From CAZTGZ01 sp964613385 (GTDB lineage: Bacteria; Bacteroidota; Bacteroidia; NS11-12g; UBA9320), in the NCBI GenBank assembly GCA_964613385.1, contig CAZTGZ010000011.1, positions 1-64,000 on the forward strand: a DNA stretch of 64,000 bases, read 5' to 3'. The first letter of the stretch is position 1. Each line of letters begins with the position of its first letter. Under the pieces are notes generated by a model. That model was not told where the DNA came from and ran no database searches. It saw nothing but the letters and a program-made list of their open reading frames with translations. This document shows positions 44,656 to 53,339 of the stretch, piece by piece. Position numbers and translations under genes: made by a program.

Positions 44656-45744
44656 TTACGGTTTGCTGAAGGCAGGATTATGCATCAACGTTGTGTCTGT
44701 CAGGGCTCTCAGAAATGCCAGCAAATCTGATTTGTCCTGAGCAGTCCATGTTCTCGGTATAGGCTTTCCACCGGAATCTAAATGCTTCTTTAAATTGGGA
44801 TCCAGGGTAGGGTAGTTATGGAATCCTTCATCATAAAAATCGAGCACTTCTTCCAGGGTCGAAAATCGTCCGTCATGCATATACGGTGCAGTATAAGCAA
44901 TATTAATTAAGGAAGGCGTTTTGAATTTCCCAATGTCCGATGGATTTCCGGTAACGCCATACAAACCCGGATCAGTGCTGGGGTCCGAATTCAATCCATT
45001 ATTGATAAACCTGAAGCTGGTTACAAATACATTCACCTCGTGACAGTGAAAGCAATCACCCTTGTTCTCATCCAGAAAAACCTTAAACCCCCTGTTCTCG
45101 GCCGGTGTTCGCAGCATTTCTCCCAAACCCGGAACAATTTTGGGATTACCCGCAACCAGTGTCCTAAGAAACTGACTGAGCGCCTTGCTCACCCGGTCAG
45201 AATTAATTCCCTCACTTCCAAAGGCTTGGGTAAATAAAGTTGGATATTGAGAATGTGCCTTTAACTCCGAAATGGCATTTTCCAAATTTTCATGCATCTC
45301 AAATGGCAAAGTAATTGGACTGAGGGTTTGAGTTTCAAGCGCATTAAATCTGCCATCCCAATTATAACCATCTGCCCAGGCCAAATTAAACAATGGCATG
45401 GTATTTCTAAATCCATCGAATCCGTCAATTCCCTTGCTTACCTTAAAGCCGGCATGAGAAAATGCATCACTTTGTCTGTGACATGTTGCACATGACATGG
45501 TATTGTCTCCACTGAGCATGGGTTCATAAAACAATCTCCGGCCCAATTCTACCCCTTCAACAGTCAGTGGATTTCCCGAAACCTCCGGCATAGGAGGGAA
45601 GTAGGATGGAATTTTCAACGTATAAGCCGTTGGTCCGGTTTTAGCAGTAGGCGACTGATTTACCAAGGGATCTTTCTGACATGAAATCAGCATCGATAAC
45701 ACCGCGGGGAATAGTAGAGTCTTCAAAAAAATGGAGCTATTCAT
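44656..45744 (-). CDS. Dihaem cytochrome c peroxidase, CCP/MauG family lipoprotein
   Basis: 362 residues. Lipobox at MLISC (Cys22). Two haem-binding motifs, CATCH (85-89) and CFHCH (231-235), with the CCP-type phrases GRRLFYEPMLSGD, FRNTMPLFNLAW, and TPSLINIAYTAPYMHDGRFSTLEEVLDFYDEG. It should reduce peroxide in the periplasm or, as MauG relatives do, oxidise a protein partner. It faces the receptor/DUF4249 pair without a spacer. Confidence 0.94.
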   Translation of the reverse strand: MNSSIFLKTLLFPAVLSMLISCQKDPLVNQSPTAKTGPTAYTLKIPSYFPPMPEVSGNPLTVEGVELGRRLFYEPMLSGDNTMSCATCHRQSDAFSHAGFKVSKGIDGFDGFRNTMPLFNLAWADGYNWDGRFNALETQTLSPITLPFEMHENLENAISELKAHSQYPTLFTQAFGSEGINSDRVSKALSQFLRTLVAGNPKIVPGLGEMLRTPAENRGFKVFLDENKGDCFHCHEVNVFVTSFRFINNGLNSDPSTDPGLYGVTGNPSDIGKFKTPSLINIAYTAPYMHDGRFSTLEEVLDFYDEGFHNYPTLDPNLKKHLDSGGKPIPRTWTAQDKSDLLAFLRALTDTTLMHNPAFSKP

Positions 45745-45819
45745 TCGATTATGACATTCAACGTACCAAGATAAAGAATTAATACCGAATAATTAAATTA
45801 ACATTGCGCATTCATTAAA

Positions 45820-48150
45820 ATGAAGCATTTTAAACTGATTTCATTCCTTTTCTGCCTATGCAATGGTTTGTTTTCCTACAGTCAAAACGCAGAAATCCGT
45901 GGCTTTGTTTATTCTGCCGACAAAGGCGAACCACTTTCATATGTTAACGTTTTTCTGAAGGAAACCAGACAGGGGATAGCCACCGATGAAAATGGGTTTT
46001 ATCATATCTCCGGAATAGAGCCGGGAACGTACACGTTGCTTTGTATTAGTTTGGGTTATGATTCAGCCGTTTTTGTAATTGACGTGAAACCCGGAAGATT
46101 GTTGAAAAAGGATTTCTATTTAAAAGAGAGTGCCTACGATTTCAAGGAATTCAAACTGAGTGCTGAAAAACAGAAAAAACTGACTCAAACCACCGTCAGT
46201 GAAATTAAGATAACACCCAAGCAACTCACCCAACTACCGACGGTAGGAGGTGAACCTGATCTGGTTCAATACCTGCAGGTTCTGCCAGGAGTGGTGTTTT
46301 CCGGCGACCAGGGAGGTCAGCTTTACATTAGGGGAGGGTCTCCCGTAATGAATAAGGTCCTCCTCGATGGAATGACGATTTATAATCCCTTTCATTCCAT
46401 TGGGCTATTCTCCGTTTTTGATGCGGATATTATCAAGTCCGCTGAGGTGTATTCTGCAGGATTTGGCGCTGAATATGGCGGAAGAATATCTGCCATTGTA
46501 GATGTTAAAACACGCGACGGGAATAAGAATCAGACTGCCGGAAAGCTTAATATTAACCCATTTACATCAAAGCTTTTGCTCGAGGGTCCTTTAAAAAAGT
46601 TTGAACAGGGAAAAGGCAACAGTTCATATATTGTTAGCTATAAAAATTCATATCTCCATAAGACTTCAAATTTGTTTTACAATTATGTAGGACAGGATCA
46701 ATTGCCGTATTCATTCAGTGATCTTTACGGAAAAATATCTTTAAATGCTGCAAATGGAAGCAAGGCCAACCTTTTCGGATTTGATTACTCCGACAAAGTT
46801 GATTTCGTAAACACCACCTCATACGCCTGGCGATCCAAAGGTTTCGGTGGAAAGTTCCTGGTGATTCCGGATGGATCCAAGACAATCATCGATGGGAATT
46901 TCTCCTGGAGCGGCTATTTAATCAATCAGAAAGAAGCAGATGATAAACCAAGAAGCAGCGGAATCAATGGATTTGATGCAGGATTGAATTTCAATTATTT
47001 CATTGGTGACGACGAGCTCCACTACGGCCTTCAACTCACCGGTTTTAAAACCGAATTTAATATCTACAATAGTGCCGGGAGGTTCATTGGTCAGGAAGAA
47101 AACACCACGGAAATCAACGCATTCATTTCATTCAAGAAGATATGGAGGAAAATATTGATACTTGAGCCGGGATTCAGACTTCAGCACTATGCCTCACTGA
47201 ACAACACATCCCCGGAGCCCAGGCTCAGACTGAAATACCACATTTCCAAAAATCTTAGATTTAAAGGCGCTGCCGGACTTTATTCTCAAAATCTCATCAG
47301 TGCCATTTCAGATCGCGATGTAGTGAATTTGTTTTATGGATTCCTTTCAGGTCCGGATGATTTGCCCGAGCTTCTTGGCAATAAAGAAATCACCCATCGC
47401 ATGCAAACTGCCAGACATGCCGTAGGAGGATTTGAAATTGATCTGGGTGAGTTTATAGAATTGAACATTGAAACATATGTGAAGGACTTTACTCAAATCG
47501 CCAATATCAACAGAGATAAGATCTATGATGACAATCGGGAAAATGCAGACCAACCGGAATATCTGAGAAAAGATTTTATCGTAGAAACCGGCGTTGCCAA
47601 AGGATTTGATATTACCTGCAAGTACAACAACAAGCATTTGTATATTTGGTCAGTTTACAGCTATAACCGTGTAAATCGATATGATGGAATTCGCCGATAT
47701 CAACCACATTTTGACCGTAGACATAACATAAACCTTGTGGTATCCTACGGATTTGGCAAAATGCATGACAAAGATTTTGAATGGGAATTTAACACCCGCT
47801 GGAATTTTGGAAGTGGATTTCCTTTTACACTTACTCAAGGATTTTATGAAAATCTGGATTTTTCAGATGGGGCTACAACGGATTACACCAAGGAAAACGG
47901 AAGTTTGGGCATAACCTACGCCGACTTGAACACTGGCCGTTTGCCTTACTATCACCGATGGGATATATCTTTGAGAAGAACCATTTATCTCAAATCCCAA
48001 AATACCAAATCTGAAAGGCGCTTGGAAATTAATGCCAGTTGTACCAATGTATACAACCGGGATAATATCTTTTATTTTGATCGAATCGCGTACAAACGAA
48101 TCAACCAATTGCCCATCCTGCCAAGTTTGGCACTAAGCTATAAGTTCTGA
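45820..48150 (+). CDS. TonB-dependent outer membrane receptor
   Basis: 776 residues. Signal peptide ends near FSYSQNAE. The carboxypeptidase-regulatory-like domain (about 22-108) contains GEPLSYVNVFLKETRQGIATDENGFY. The plug contains LVQYLQVLPGVVFSGDQGG and LYIRGGSPVMNKVLLDGMTIYNPFHS. The barrel ends ...LPILPSLALSYKF. It has no DUF4249 partner; an ECF sigma factor and its small neighbour are convergent. Ligand unknown. Confidence 0.93.
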   Translation: MKHFKLISFLFCLCNGLFSYSQNAEIRGFVYSADKGEPLSYVNVFLKETRQGIATDENGFYHISGIEPGTYTLLCISLGYDSAVFVIDVKPGRLLKKDFYLKESAYDFKEFKLSAEKQKKLTQTTVSEIKITPKQLTQLPTVGGEPDLVQYLQVLPGVVFSGDQGGQLYIRGGSPVMNKVLLDGMTIYNPFHSIGLFSVFDADIIKSAEVYSAGFGAEYGGRISAIVDVKTRDGNKNQTAGKLNINPFTSKLLLEGPLKKFEQGKGNSSYIVSYKNSYLHKTSNLFYNYVGQDQLPYSFSDLYGKISLNAANGSKANLFGFDYSDKVDFVNTTSYAWRSKGFGGKFLVIPDGSKTIIDGNFSWSGYLINQKEADDKPRSSGINGFDAGLNFNYFIGDDELHYGLQLTGFKTEFNIYNSAGRFIGQEENTTEINAFISFKKIWRKILILEPGFRLQHYASLNNTSPEPRLRLKYHISKNLRFKGAAGLYSQNLISAISDRDVVNLFYGFLSGPDDLPELLGNKEITHRMQTARHAVGGFEIDLGEFIELNIETYVKDFTQIANINRDKIYDDNRENADQPEYLRKDFIVETGVAKGFDITCKYNNKHLYIWSVYSYNRVNRYDGIRRYQPHFDRRHNINLVVSYGFGKMHDKDFEWEFNTRWNFGSGFPFTLTQGFYENLDFSDGATTDYTKENGSLGITYADLNTGRLPYYHRWDISLRRTIYLKSQNTKSERRLEINASCTNVYNRDNIFYFDRIAYKRINQLPILPSLALSYKF

Positions 48151-48152
48151 AT

Positions 48153-48386
48153 TCAGATTAATTCGGGATTCTCCGTGTGAGATTCTTCCAGAATAATATT
48201 AACCGATGTTGGATCCGGGTCACTTTTTGCTTCTCCCATAAATTCCAAGGTCTGCAAACATTCGAGATAGAATTGCTTCAATTCAGGAACTGATTCAATC
48301 ATTTCTCCAATCCTAAGGAGTTCGTTTTCAGGAAGTTCGCGATAAATGTAAAGTAAAATAGTTTCTTGTGTAACAGTAGCGTTCAT
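48153..48386 (-). CDS. Small helical protein, possible anti-sigma-like partner
   Basis: 77 residues with an N-terminal half predicted helical (ETILLYIYRELPENELLRIGEMIES) and an acidic tail. It lies 36 nt downstream of the ECF sigma gene in the same orientation. It lacks the zinc-binding HxxxCxxC motif and any membrane helix of classical anti-sigma factors. The position and the anti-sigma-like helix start are suggestive only. Confidence 0.6.
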   Translation of the reverse strand: MNATVTQETILLYIYRELPENELLRIGEMIESVPELKQFYLECLQTLEFMGEAKSDPDPTSVNIILEESHTENPELI

Positions 48387-48422
48387 AGGCTTGTTTTCCC
48401 TAAGAACGCCAATATTACAATT

Positions 48423-49004
48423 TTATTGCAAACTCAGAGATTTTTCTCCAATCAGTTTTCTCATGTTGGTTAAAGCATATCGCATCCTGCCCAAAGCAGT
48501 GTTTATGCTTACCTGAGTAATTTCGGCGATCTCCTTGAAACTCAAATCTGCATAGTGTCTCAATACGATTACCTCTCTTTGCTCTTCCGGCAATTGTCGG
48601 ATCAATTCTCTGATGGTTTCTTCTTTCTGCTTTCTGATTAAAGTGTCTTCCCTGTTTTCCTCAGCTATGTAAATGGTACGAAAAACGTCTTCACCATCCG
48701 CATTGGTTATCATAGGCATACGTTTGGTGCGTCTGAAATGATCAATGGATAAATTTCTCGCGATGCGCATTACCCATGGTAGAAACTTTCCCTCTTCATT
48801 ATAGCGACCACTTTTCAATGTTTTAACCACCTTAATGAATGTCTCCTGGAAAATGTCTTCAGCCATATATCTATCATGAACTATCATAATAATGGCGGTG
48901 AAAATTTTTCTCTTATGCCTTTTGATAAGCATTTCCAAACAAGCTTCATTGCCCCCAATGTAGAGACGAACTAACTCCTGATCGTTGATTTGATTGGCTT
49001 TCAT
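48423..49004 (-). CDS. ECF-type RNA polymerase sigma factor
   Basis: 193 residues. Region 2 contains YMAEDIFQETFIKVVKTL and LPWVMRIARNLSIDHFRRTKR; region 4 contains LPEEQREVIVLRHYADLSFKEIAEITQVSINTALGRMRYA, a helix-turn-helix for the -35 element. RpoE-like. The targets are unknown; the nearby TonB receptor is on the opposite strand. Confidence 0.95.
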   Translation of the reverse strand: MKANQINDQELVRLYIGGNEACLEMLIKRHKRKIFTAIIMIVHDRYMAEDIFQETFIKVVKTLKSGRYNEEGKFLPWVMRIARNLSIDHFRRTKRMPMITNADGEDVFRTIYIAEENREDTLIRKQKEETIRELIRQLPEEQREVIVLRHYADLSFKEIAEITQVSINTALGRMRYALTNMRKLIGEKSLSLQ

Positions 49005-49165
49005 ACACTTTTCTTTTTACGAATACGACTAAAAAAATTATGGTAAAAAGTAAAAGTGTATGTCTATAGGCGTGACTAATTATTGTCTAATGTAAACGCA
49101 AGATAATTAAGAATTTTGAATTAACCAAATTAATTTTAAACAGCAAAGTTCTCATCTTTGCACCA

Positions 49166-52003
49166 ATGTCCGAAATAACTGTGGCTACACCCATTTCTTC
49201 AGAAACCCATTCCAAGTGTATTGAAATTGTTGGGGCAAATATGCACAACCTGCAAAATGTCAGCGTTCAAATTCCGAGAAATAAAATGACCGTGGTTACA
49301 GGAGTCTCAGGATCCGGCAAATCCAGTCTGATATTTGACACGCTTTATGCAGAAGGTCAAAGGCGTTATGTCGAAAGCCTTTCATCTTATGCACGCCAGT
49401 TCCTGGGGAAAATGGAAAAACCAGAAGTTGATGATATACGAGGCCTTTCGCCTTGCATTGCAATAGAACAAAAAGTCAATACCCGAAATCCCAGATCAAC
49501 TGTTGCGACTTCCACTGAAATATATGATTACCTAAAGCTACTTTTTGCCAGAGTGGGGAAAACCTATTCACCAATTTCAGGCAATGAAGTTAAATGCCAT
49601 GACGTCCGAGATGTAATTGAAAAGTTTTCAACCTTCACCGATGGAACCAAAGTATATATACTTACCGCATTACCTGCAAAACCCGCAGAATTAAAAGAAA
49701 GGCTCACACTTGAAATGAAGAAAGGATTCTCCAGAGCCCTGGATGAAAATGCTCAAATTGTGAGAATTGATGAATGGCTGCAGGAAAAATCAAAAGAAAT
49801 TCCAAAATATTTGCTTATCGACCGTCTGGTTAAAGAAATCGGTGATCAGGAGCAGGAAAGTCGCTTAGCTGATTCTTCTGAAACCGCATTTTGGGAAGGA
49901 AATGGAGAAATGATTCTTTTATCTCAGGATGGAAGCCATGCTCATTGGGAAACCTTTTCAAGACGGTTTGAGGCAGATGGATTACAGTTTGAAGTGCCGA
50001 ATGTCAATTTCCTGAGTTTTAATAATCCGTATGGTGCCTGCAAAACCTGTGAAGGGTTTGGTTCTGTTATTGGATTGGATGAAAATCTGGTTATTCCCGA
50101 ACAATCGCTCAGTGTATATGAAGGCGCAGTTGCACCCTGGAGAAGCGACACCATGATGCATTGGAAAAAAGAATTCATTCAAGCCGCAGCCATACAGGAT
50201 TTTCCGGTTCACAGGGCTTACCATGACTTGAATGATCTTGAGAAAAAATTGTTATGGGAAGGCAATAAGAAAATCAACGGGATACGCAGTTTTTTCAAAT
50301 TTCTGGAAGAACAGAGTTACAAAATCCAGTACAGGGTCATGTTGAGCAAGTACAAAGGGAAAACACTTTGTCCGGATTGCCTTGGATCCAGATTGAGAAA
50401 GGATGCTTCTTATGTAAAATTACCTCATCTTGAAAATGGGAAGGCAACACCATCTCGGAGCCTACCGGAAGTTTTGCTGCTTTCCATTGAAAAAGCGCAT
50501 GATTTTTTCAATGAATTGCATTTGCCGGAAAATGATGAGAAAATTGGCAAAAGATTATTGAATGAAATACAATCCAGACTCGGATTTCTAAAGAAAGTAG
50601 GCGTCGGATATCTCCAGCTGAGCCGCCTTTCGTCTAGTTTGTCAGGAGGAGAATCGCAGCGCATTAACCTTGCCACCGTTTTGGGCAGTAGTTTGGTCGG
50701 TTCTACCTATATATTGGATGAGCCCAGCATTGGCTTGCATCCGGAAGATACACTCAACCTGATAGATGTTCTGAAGGAATTGAAACATTGCGGAAATACG
50801 GTAATTGTTGTTGAACATGATGATGAAATCATGAGACAAGCCGACCATATATTAGACATAGGCCCACAAGCAGGCACTTTGGGCGGAAAACTTGTATTCT
50901 CCGGATCCTTTGCTGAATTGCTCATATCGGATACGCTCACTGCCAACTATCTGACTTCCAGTTTAATCCCGGTACCCAATATTCGAAGAAGCACCGAAAT
51001 TGGATTAACACTGTCAGGAGTCAGAATTCACAACATCAAACATGCCGACGCCTTTTTCCCGCTCAATGCCTTTACGGCAGTTACCGGGGTCAGCGGAAGC
51101 GGCAAAACAAGCCTGGTAAAAGGTATACTTTACCCTGCCTTGCTAAGAGAGTTGGAAGGTACCGGTATTATTAAAAACGGCGCTTTACGCGCTTTAGAAG
51201 GTCCATGGGATTTATTGGACAAAGTGGAAATGATAGATCAGAATCCTATCGGAAAATCAAGCCGCTCCAATCCGGTAACTTATGTTAAAGCATATGATGT
51301 GATTCGCGATTTGTTCTGTTCGCAAACCCTAAGTAAAAAAAGAGCGTATAAACCGGCATATTTTTCATTTAATGTTGAAGGAGGAAGATGCGAAAATTGC
51401 CAGGGAGAAGGTGAAGAGATAATTGAAATGCAATTCATGGCTGATTTGCATATCCCTTGTGAAGTATGCAAAGGGAAGAGATTTAAGGATGAAATCCTCG
51501 AGATAAAATATAAGGACAAAAATATTTTTGATGTCCTGAGCATGACGGTGGATGACGCAATTCATTTTTTTGAAGGCAATGATCTGATTGTCAATCGTTT
51601 GTTGCCATTACAAGAGGTTGGACTCGGATATGTTACCCTGGGACAAGGAAGCAGCACTTTGAGCGGGGGAGAGGCGCAACGTGTAAAACTGGCCACTTAC
51701 TTGGGAAAAGGACAGACCAAAGAGAAAATTCTGTTCATTTTCGATGAGCCCACCACAGGACTGCATATGCATGATATTTCAAAACTTTTGGCCTCGTTCA
51801 ATGCACTCATTAAAAAAGGTCATAGCATCGTTGTCATAGAACACAATCTGGATGTAATTAAAACTGCGGATTGGGTCATAGATTTGGGACCGGGAGGCGG
51901 TGAGCACGGCGGTCAGGTATTGTTTCAAGGCACGCCTGAGAATTTGGCAAAGCTGGAATATGGCTTCACCGGAAAGCACCTTAAACAAAGATTAAACGCT
52001 TAA
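49166..52003 (+). CDS. uvrA: UvrABC excision nuclease subunit A
   Basis: 945 residues, the damage-recognition ATPase of nucleotide excision repair. Walker A motifs GVSGSGKSS (about 47-55) and GVSGSGKTS in the second half; ABC signatures LSGGESQRINLA and LSGGEAQRVKLA; Walker B YILDEPSIGLHP and IFDEPTTGLH. Zinc modules are represented by GACKTCEG with LCPDCLG, and GGRCENCQGEG with IPCEVCKG. Length is normal. Its stop overlaps that of convergent murF by 4 nt. A CATCTTTG near-match to the -7 box ends 5 nt before the ATG. Confidence 0.97.
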   Translation: MSEITVATPISSETHSKCIEIVGANMHNLQNVSVQIPRNKMTVVTGVSGSGKSSLIFDTLYAEGQRRYVESLSSYARQFLGKMEKPEVDDIRGLSPCIAIEQKVNTRNPRSTVATSTEIYDYLKLLFARVGKTYSPISGNEVKCHDVRDVIEKFSTFTDGTKVYILTALPAKPAELKERLTLEMKKGFSRALDENAQIVRIDEWLQEKSKEIPKYLLIDRLVKEIGDQEQESRLADSSETAFWEGNGEMILLSQDGSHAHWETFSRRFEADGLQFEVPNVNFLSFNNPYGACKTCEGFGSVIGLDENLVIPEQSLSVYEGAVAPWRSDTMMHWKKEFIQAAAIQDFPVHRAYHDLNDLEKKLLWEGNKKINGIRSFFKFLEEQSYKIQYRVMLSKYKGKTLCPDCLGSRLRKDASYVKLPHLENGKATPSRSLPEVLLLSIEKAHDFFNELHLPENDEKIGKRLLNEIQSRLGFLKKVGVGYLQLSRLSSSLSGGESQRINLATVLGSSLVGSTYILDEPSIGLHPEDTLNLIDVLKELKHCGNTVIVVEHDDEIMRQADHILDIGPQAGTLGGKLVFSGSFAELLISDTLTANYLTSSLIPVPNIRRSTEIGLTLSGVRIHNIKHADAFFPLNAFTAVTGVSGSGKTSLVKGILYPALLRELEGTGIIKNGALRALEGPWDLLDKVEMIDQNPIGKSSRSNPVTYVKAYDVIRDLFCSQTLSKKRAYKPAYFSFNVEGGRCENCQGEGEEIIEMQFMADLHIPCEVCKGKRFKDEILEIKYKDKNIFDVLSMTVDDAIHFFEGNDLIVNRLLPLQEVGLGYVTLGQGSSTLSGGEAQRVKLATYLGKGQTKEKILFIFDEPTTGLHMHDISKLLASFNALIKKGHSIVVIEHNLDVIKTADWVIDLGPGGGEHGGQVLFQGTPENLAKLEYGFTGKHLKQRLNA

Positions 52004-53295
52004 TTCAGCAATTCCAGGAGCTTTTCCATGGCCATTCCACGAGAGCCTTTTATTAAAATAGCTCCTTTGGGTAAAGGTTCTTTTTGTAGCGCTTCCAGCA
52101 ATGCAGCGGTTCCGGGAAACGCTTTAATTTTATCAGTTATAATATCGCAACCATAAAAGGCACTTCCTGCAGTGTAAACCCTATCGAGAGCAGAGTTTGC
52201 ACACCAATCGATAATAGCCTGATGTTCTGCATGCTCATGCTCACCCAATTCGAACATATCTCCCAAGAGTGCAATTTTGGGCTGCATAGAAAACCTCTCA
52301 AAACTCTGTAACGCGGCTTCCATACTACTCGGGTTGGCATTATACGCGTCTAAAAAAATGGAGTATCCGCCTTGCTCAATAAATTGTGAACGATTATTCT
52401 TTGGTACATAACGCTCAATGGCTTCCTGCATCCGATCCCATGAAACGCCCATTTTGTATCCAATGCAAATCGCAGCTAACATATTTTCAAAATTATGTTT
52501 TCCGGGCAGCTTGCTTTTGAACAAATGGCCATTCACCTCGCCGATAACCGAGGGAATTTCCTGTAATATCTTACCTGAAATGGATAAACCCGAATCATCT
52601 GTTCCATAGGAGCTGAAATCCTTAAATCTTGAACTCATATTGCGTAACCACGAGTCATTCATATTCACCATGATATGACCTCCATGCTTCAGGAGATATT
52701 GATACAATTCAGATTCAGCTCTGGCCACACCTTCAATACTTCCAAATCCTTCCAAATGTTCTTTCCCAATATTGGTAATAGTTCCGATATCAGGTTGAGC
52801 TATTTCACATAGTTCGGCAATCTCCCCCTGGTGATTCGCACCCAATTCAAGCAGCATCACTTCTGCATCCTTTGGACATTTAAGAATGGTTAGTGGAACC
52901 CCAATATGGTTGTTAAAATTGCCTTCTGTAACATGAGTTTTATATTTTTGCTGTAGAACCCTGCTACTCAATTCTTTAGTTGTTGTTTTGCCATTACTGC
53001 CACCAATGGCAATCACCGGTATTCCCAGACTCTTCCTGTACAAAGCCGCCATTTCCTGCAATGTATTCAAGGCTGATGCAACCCGGTAACAATGACCATT
53101 TTCGATTCCCGATTCATCAACAATCGCGGCAATTGCTCCTTTCTCAAGTGCCATTAAAGCATATTCGTTGCCATTGAATCGATCCCCTTTTAACGCAAAG
53201 AAAACAGAACCCGGAAGTATGGTTCTTGTGTCGGTTGAAACCTTGAAATCACAGGATTCAAGAATCTGAAATATTACTGTATTATTCGCAAACAT
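52000..53295 (-). CDS. murF: UDP-N-acetylmuramoyl-tripeptide-D-Ala-D-Ala ligase
   Basis: About 431 residues. Adds D-Ala-D-Ala to the peptidoglycan precursor. STDTRTILPGSVFFALKGDRFNG in the N-terminal domain, the ATP-binding GGSNGKTTTKEL, and LGANHQGEIAELC and LDAYNANPSSM mark MurF. The frame extends to an ATG at 53334; the ATG at 53295 (MFANNTV) places the first motif normally and leaves room for the divergent promoter of the FG-GAP gene. Confidence 0.95.
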   Translation of the reverse strand: MFANNTVIFQILESCDFKVSTDTRTILPGSVFFALKGDRFNGNEYALMALEKGAIAAIVDESGIENGHCYRVASALNTLQEMAALYRKSLGIPVIAIGGSNGKTTTKELSSRVLQQKYKTHVTEGNFNNHIGVPLTILKCPKDAEVMLLELGANHQGEIAELCEIAQPDIGTITNIGKEHLEGFGSIEGVARAESELYQYLLKHGGHIMVNMNDSWLRNMSSRFKDFSSYGTDDSGLSISGKILQEIPSVIGEVNGHLFKSKLPGKHNFENMLAAICIGYKMGVSWDRMQEAIERYVPKNNRSQFIEQGGYSIFLDAYNANPSSMEAALQSFERFSMQPKIALLGDMFELGEHEHAEHQAIIDWCANSALDRVYTAGSAFYGCDIITDKIKAFPGTAALLEALQKEPLPKGAILIKGSRGMAMEKLLELLN

Positions 53296-53296
53296 A

Positions 53297-53329
53297 TTTG
53301 ACTTACTGATGCAACATTTACTATCTTTA
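53297..53329 (+). promoter_or_regulatory. Candidate promoter of the FG-GAP operon
   Basis: TTTG (53297-53300) and TATCTTTA (53322-53329; one mismatch to TAnnTTTG) are 21 bp apart. Transcription would start about 4-5 nt before the ATG at 53340, giving a nearly leaderless mRNA for the FG-GAP pair. Confidence 0.55.
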
Positions 53330-53339
53330 TGCAATCTTA

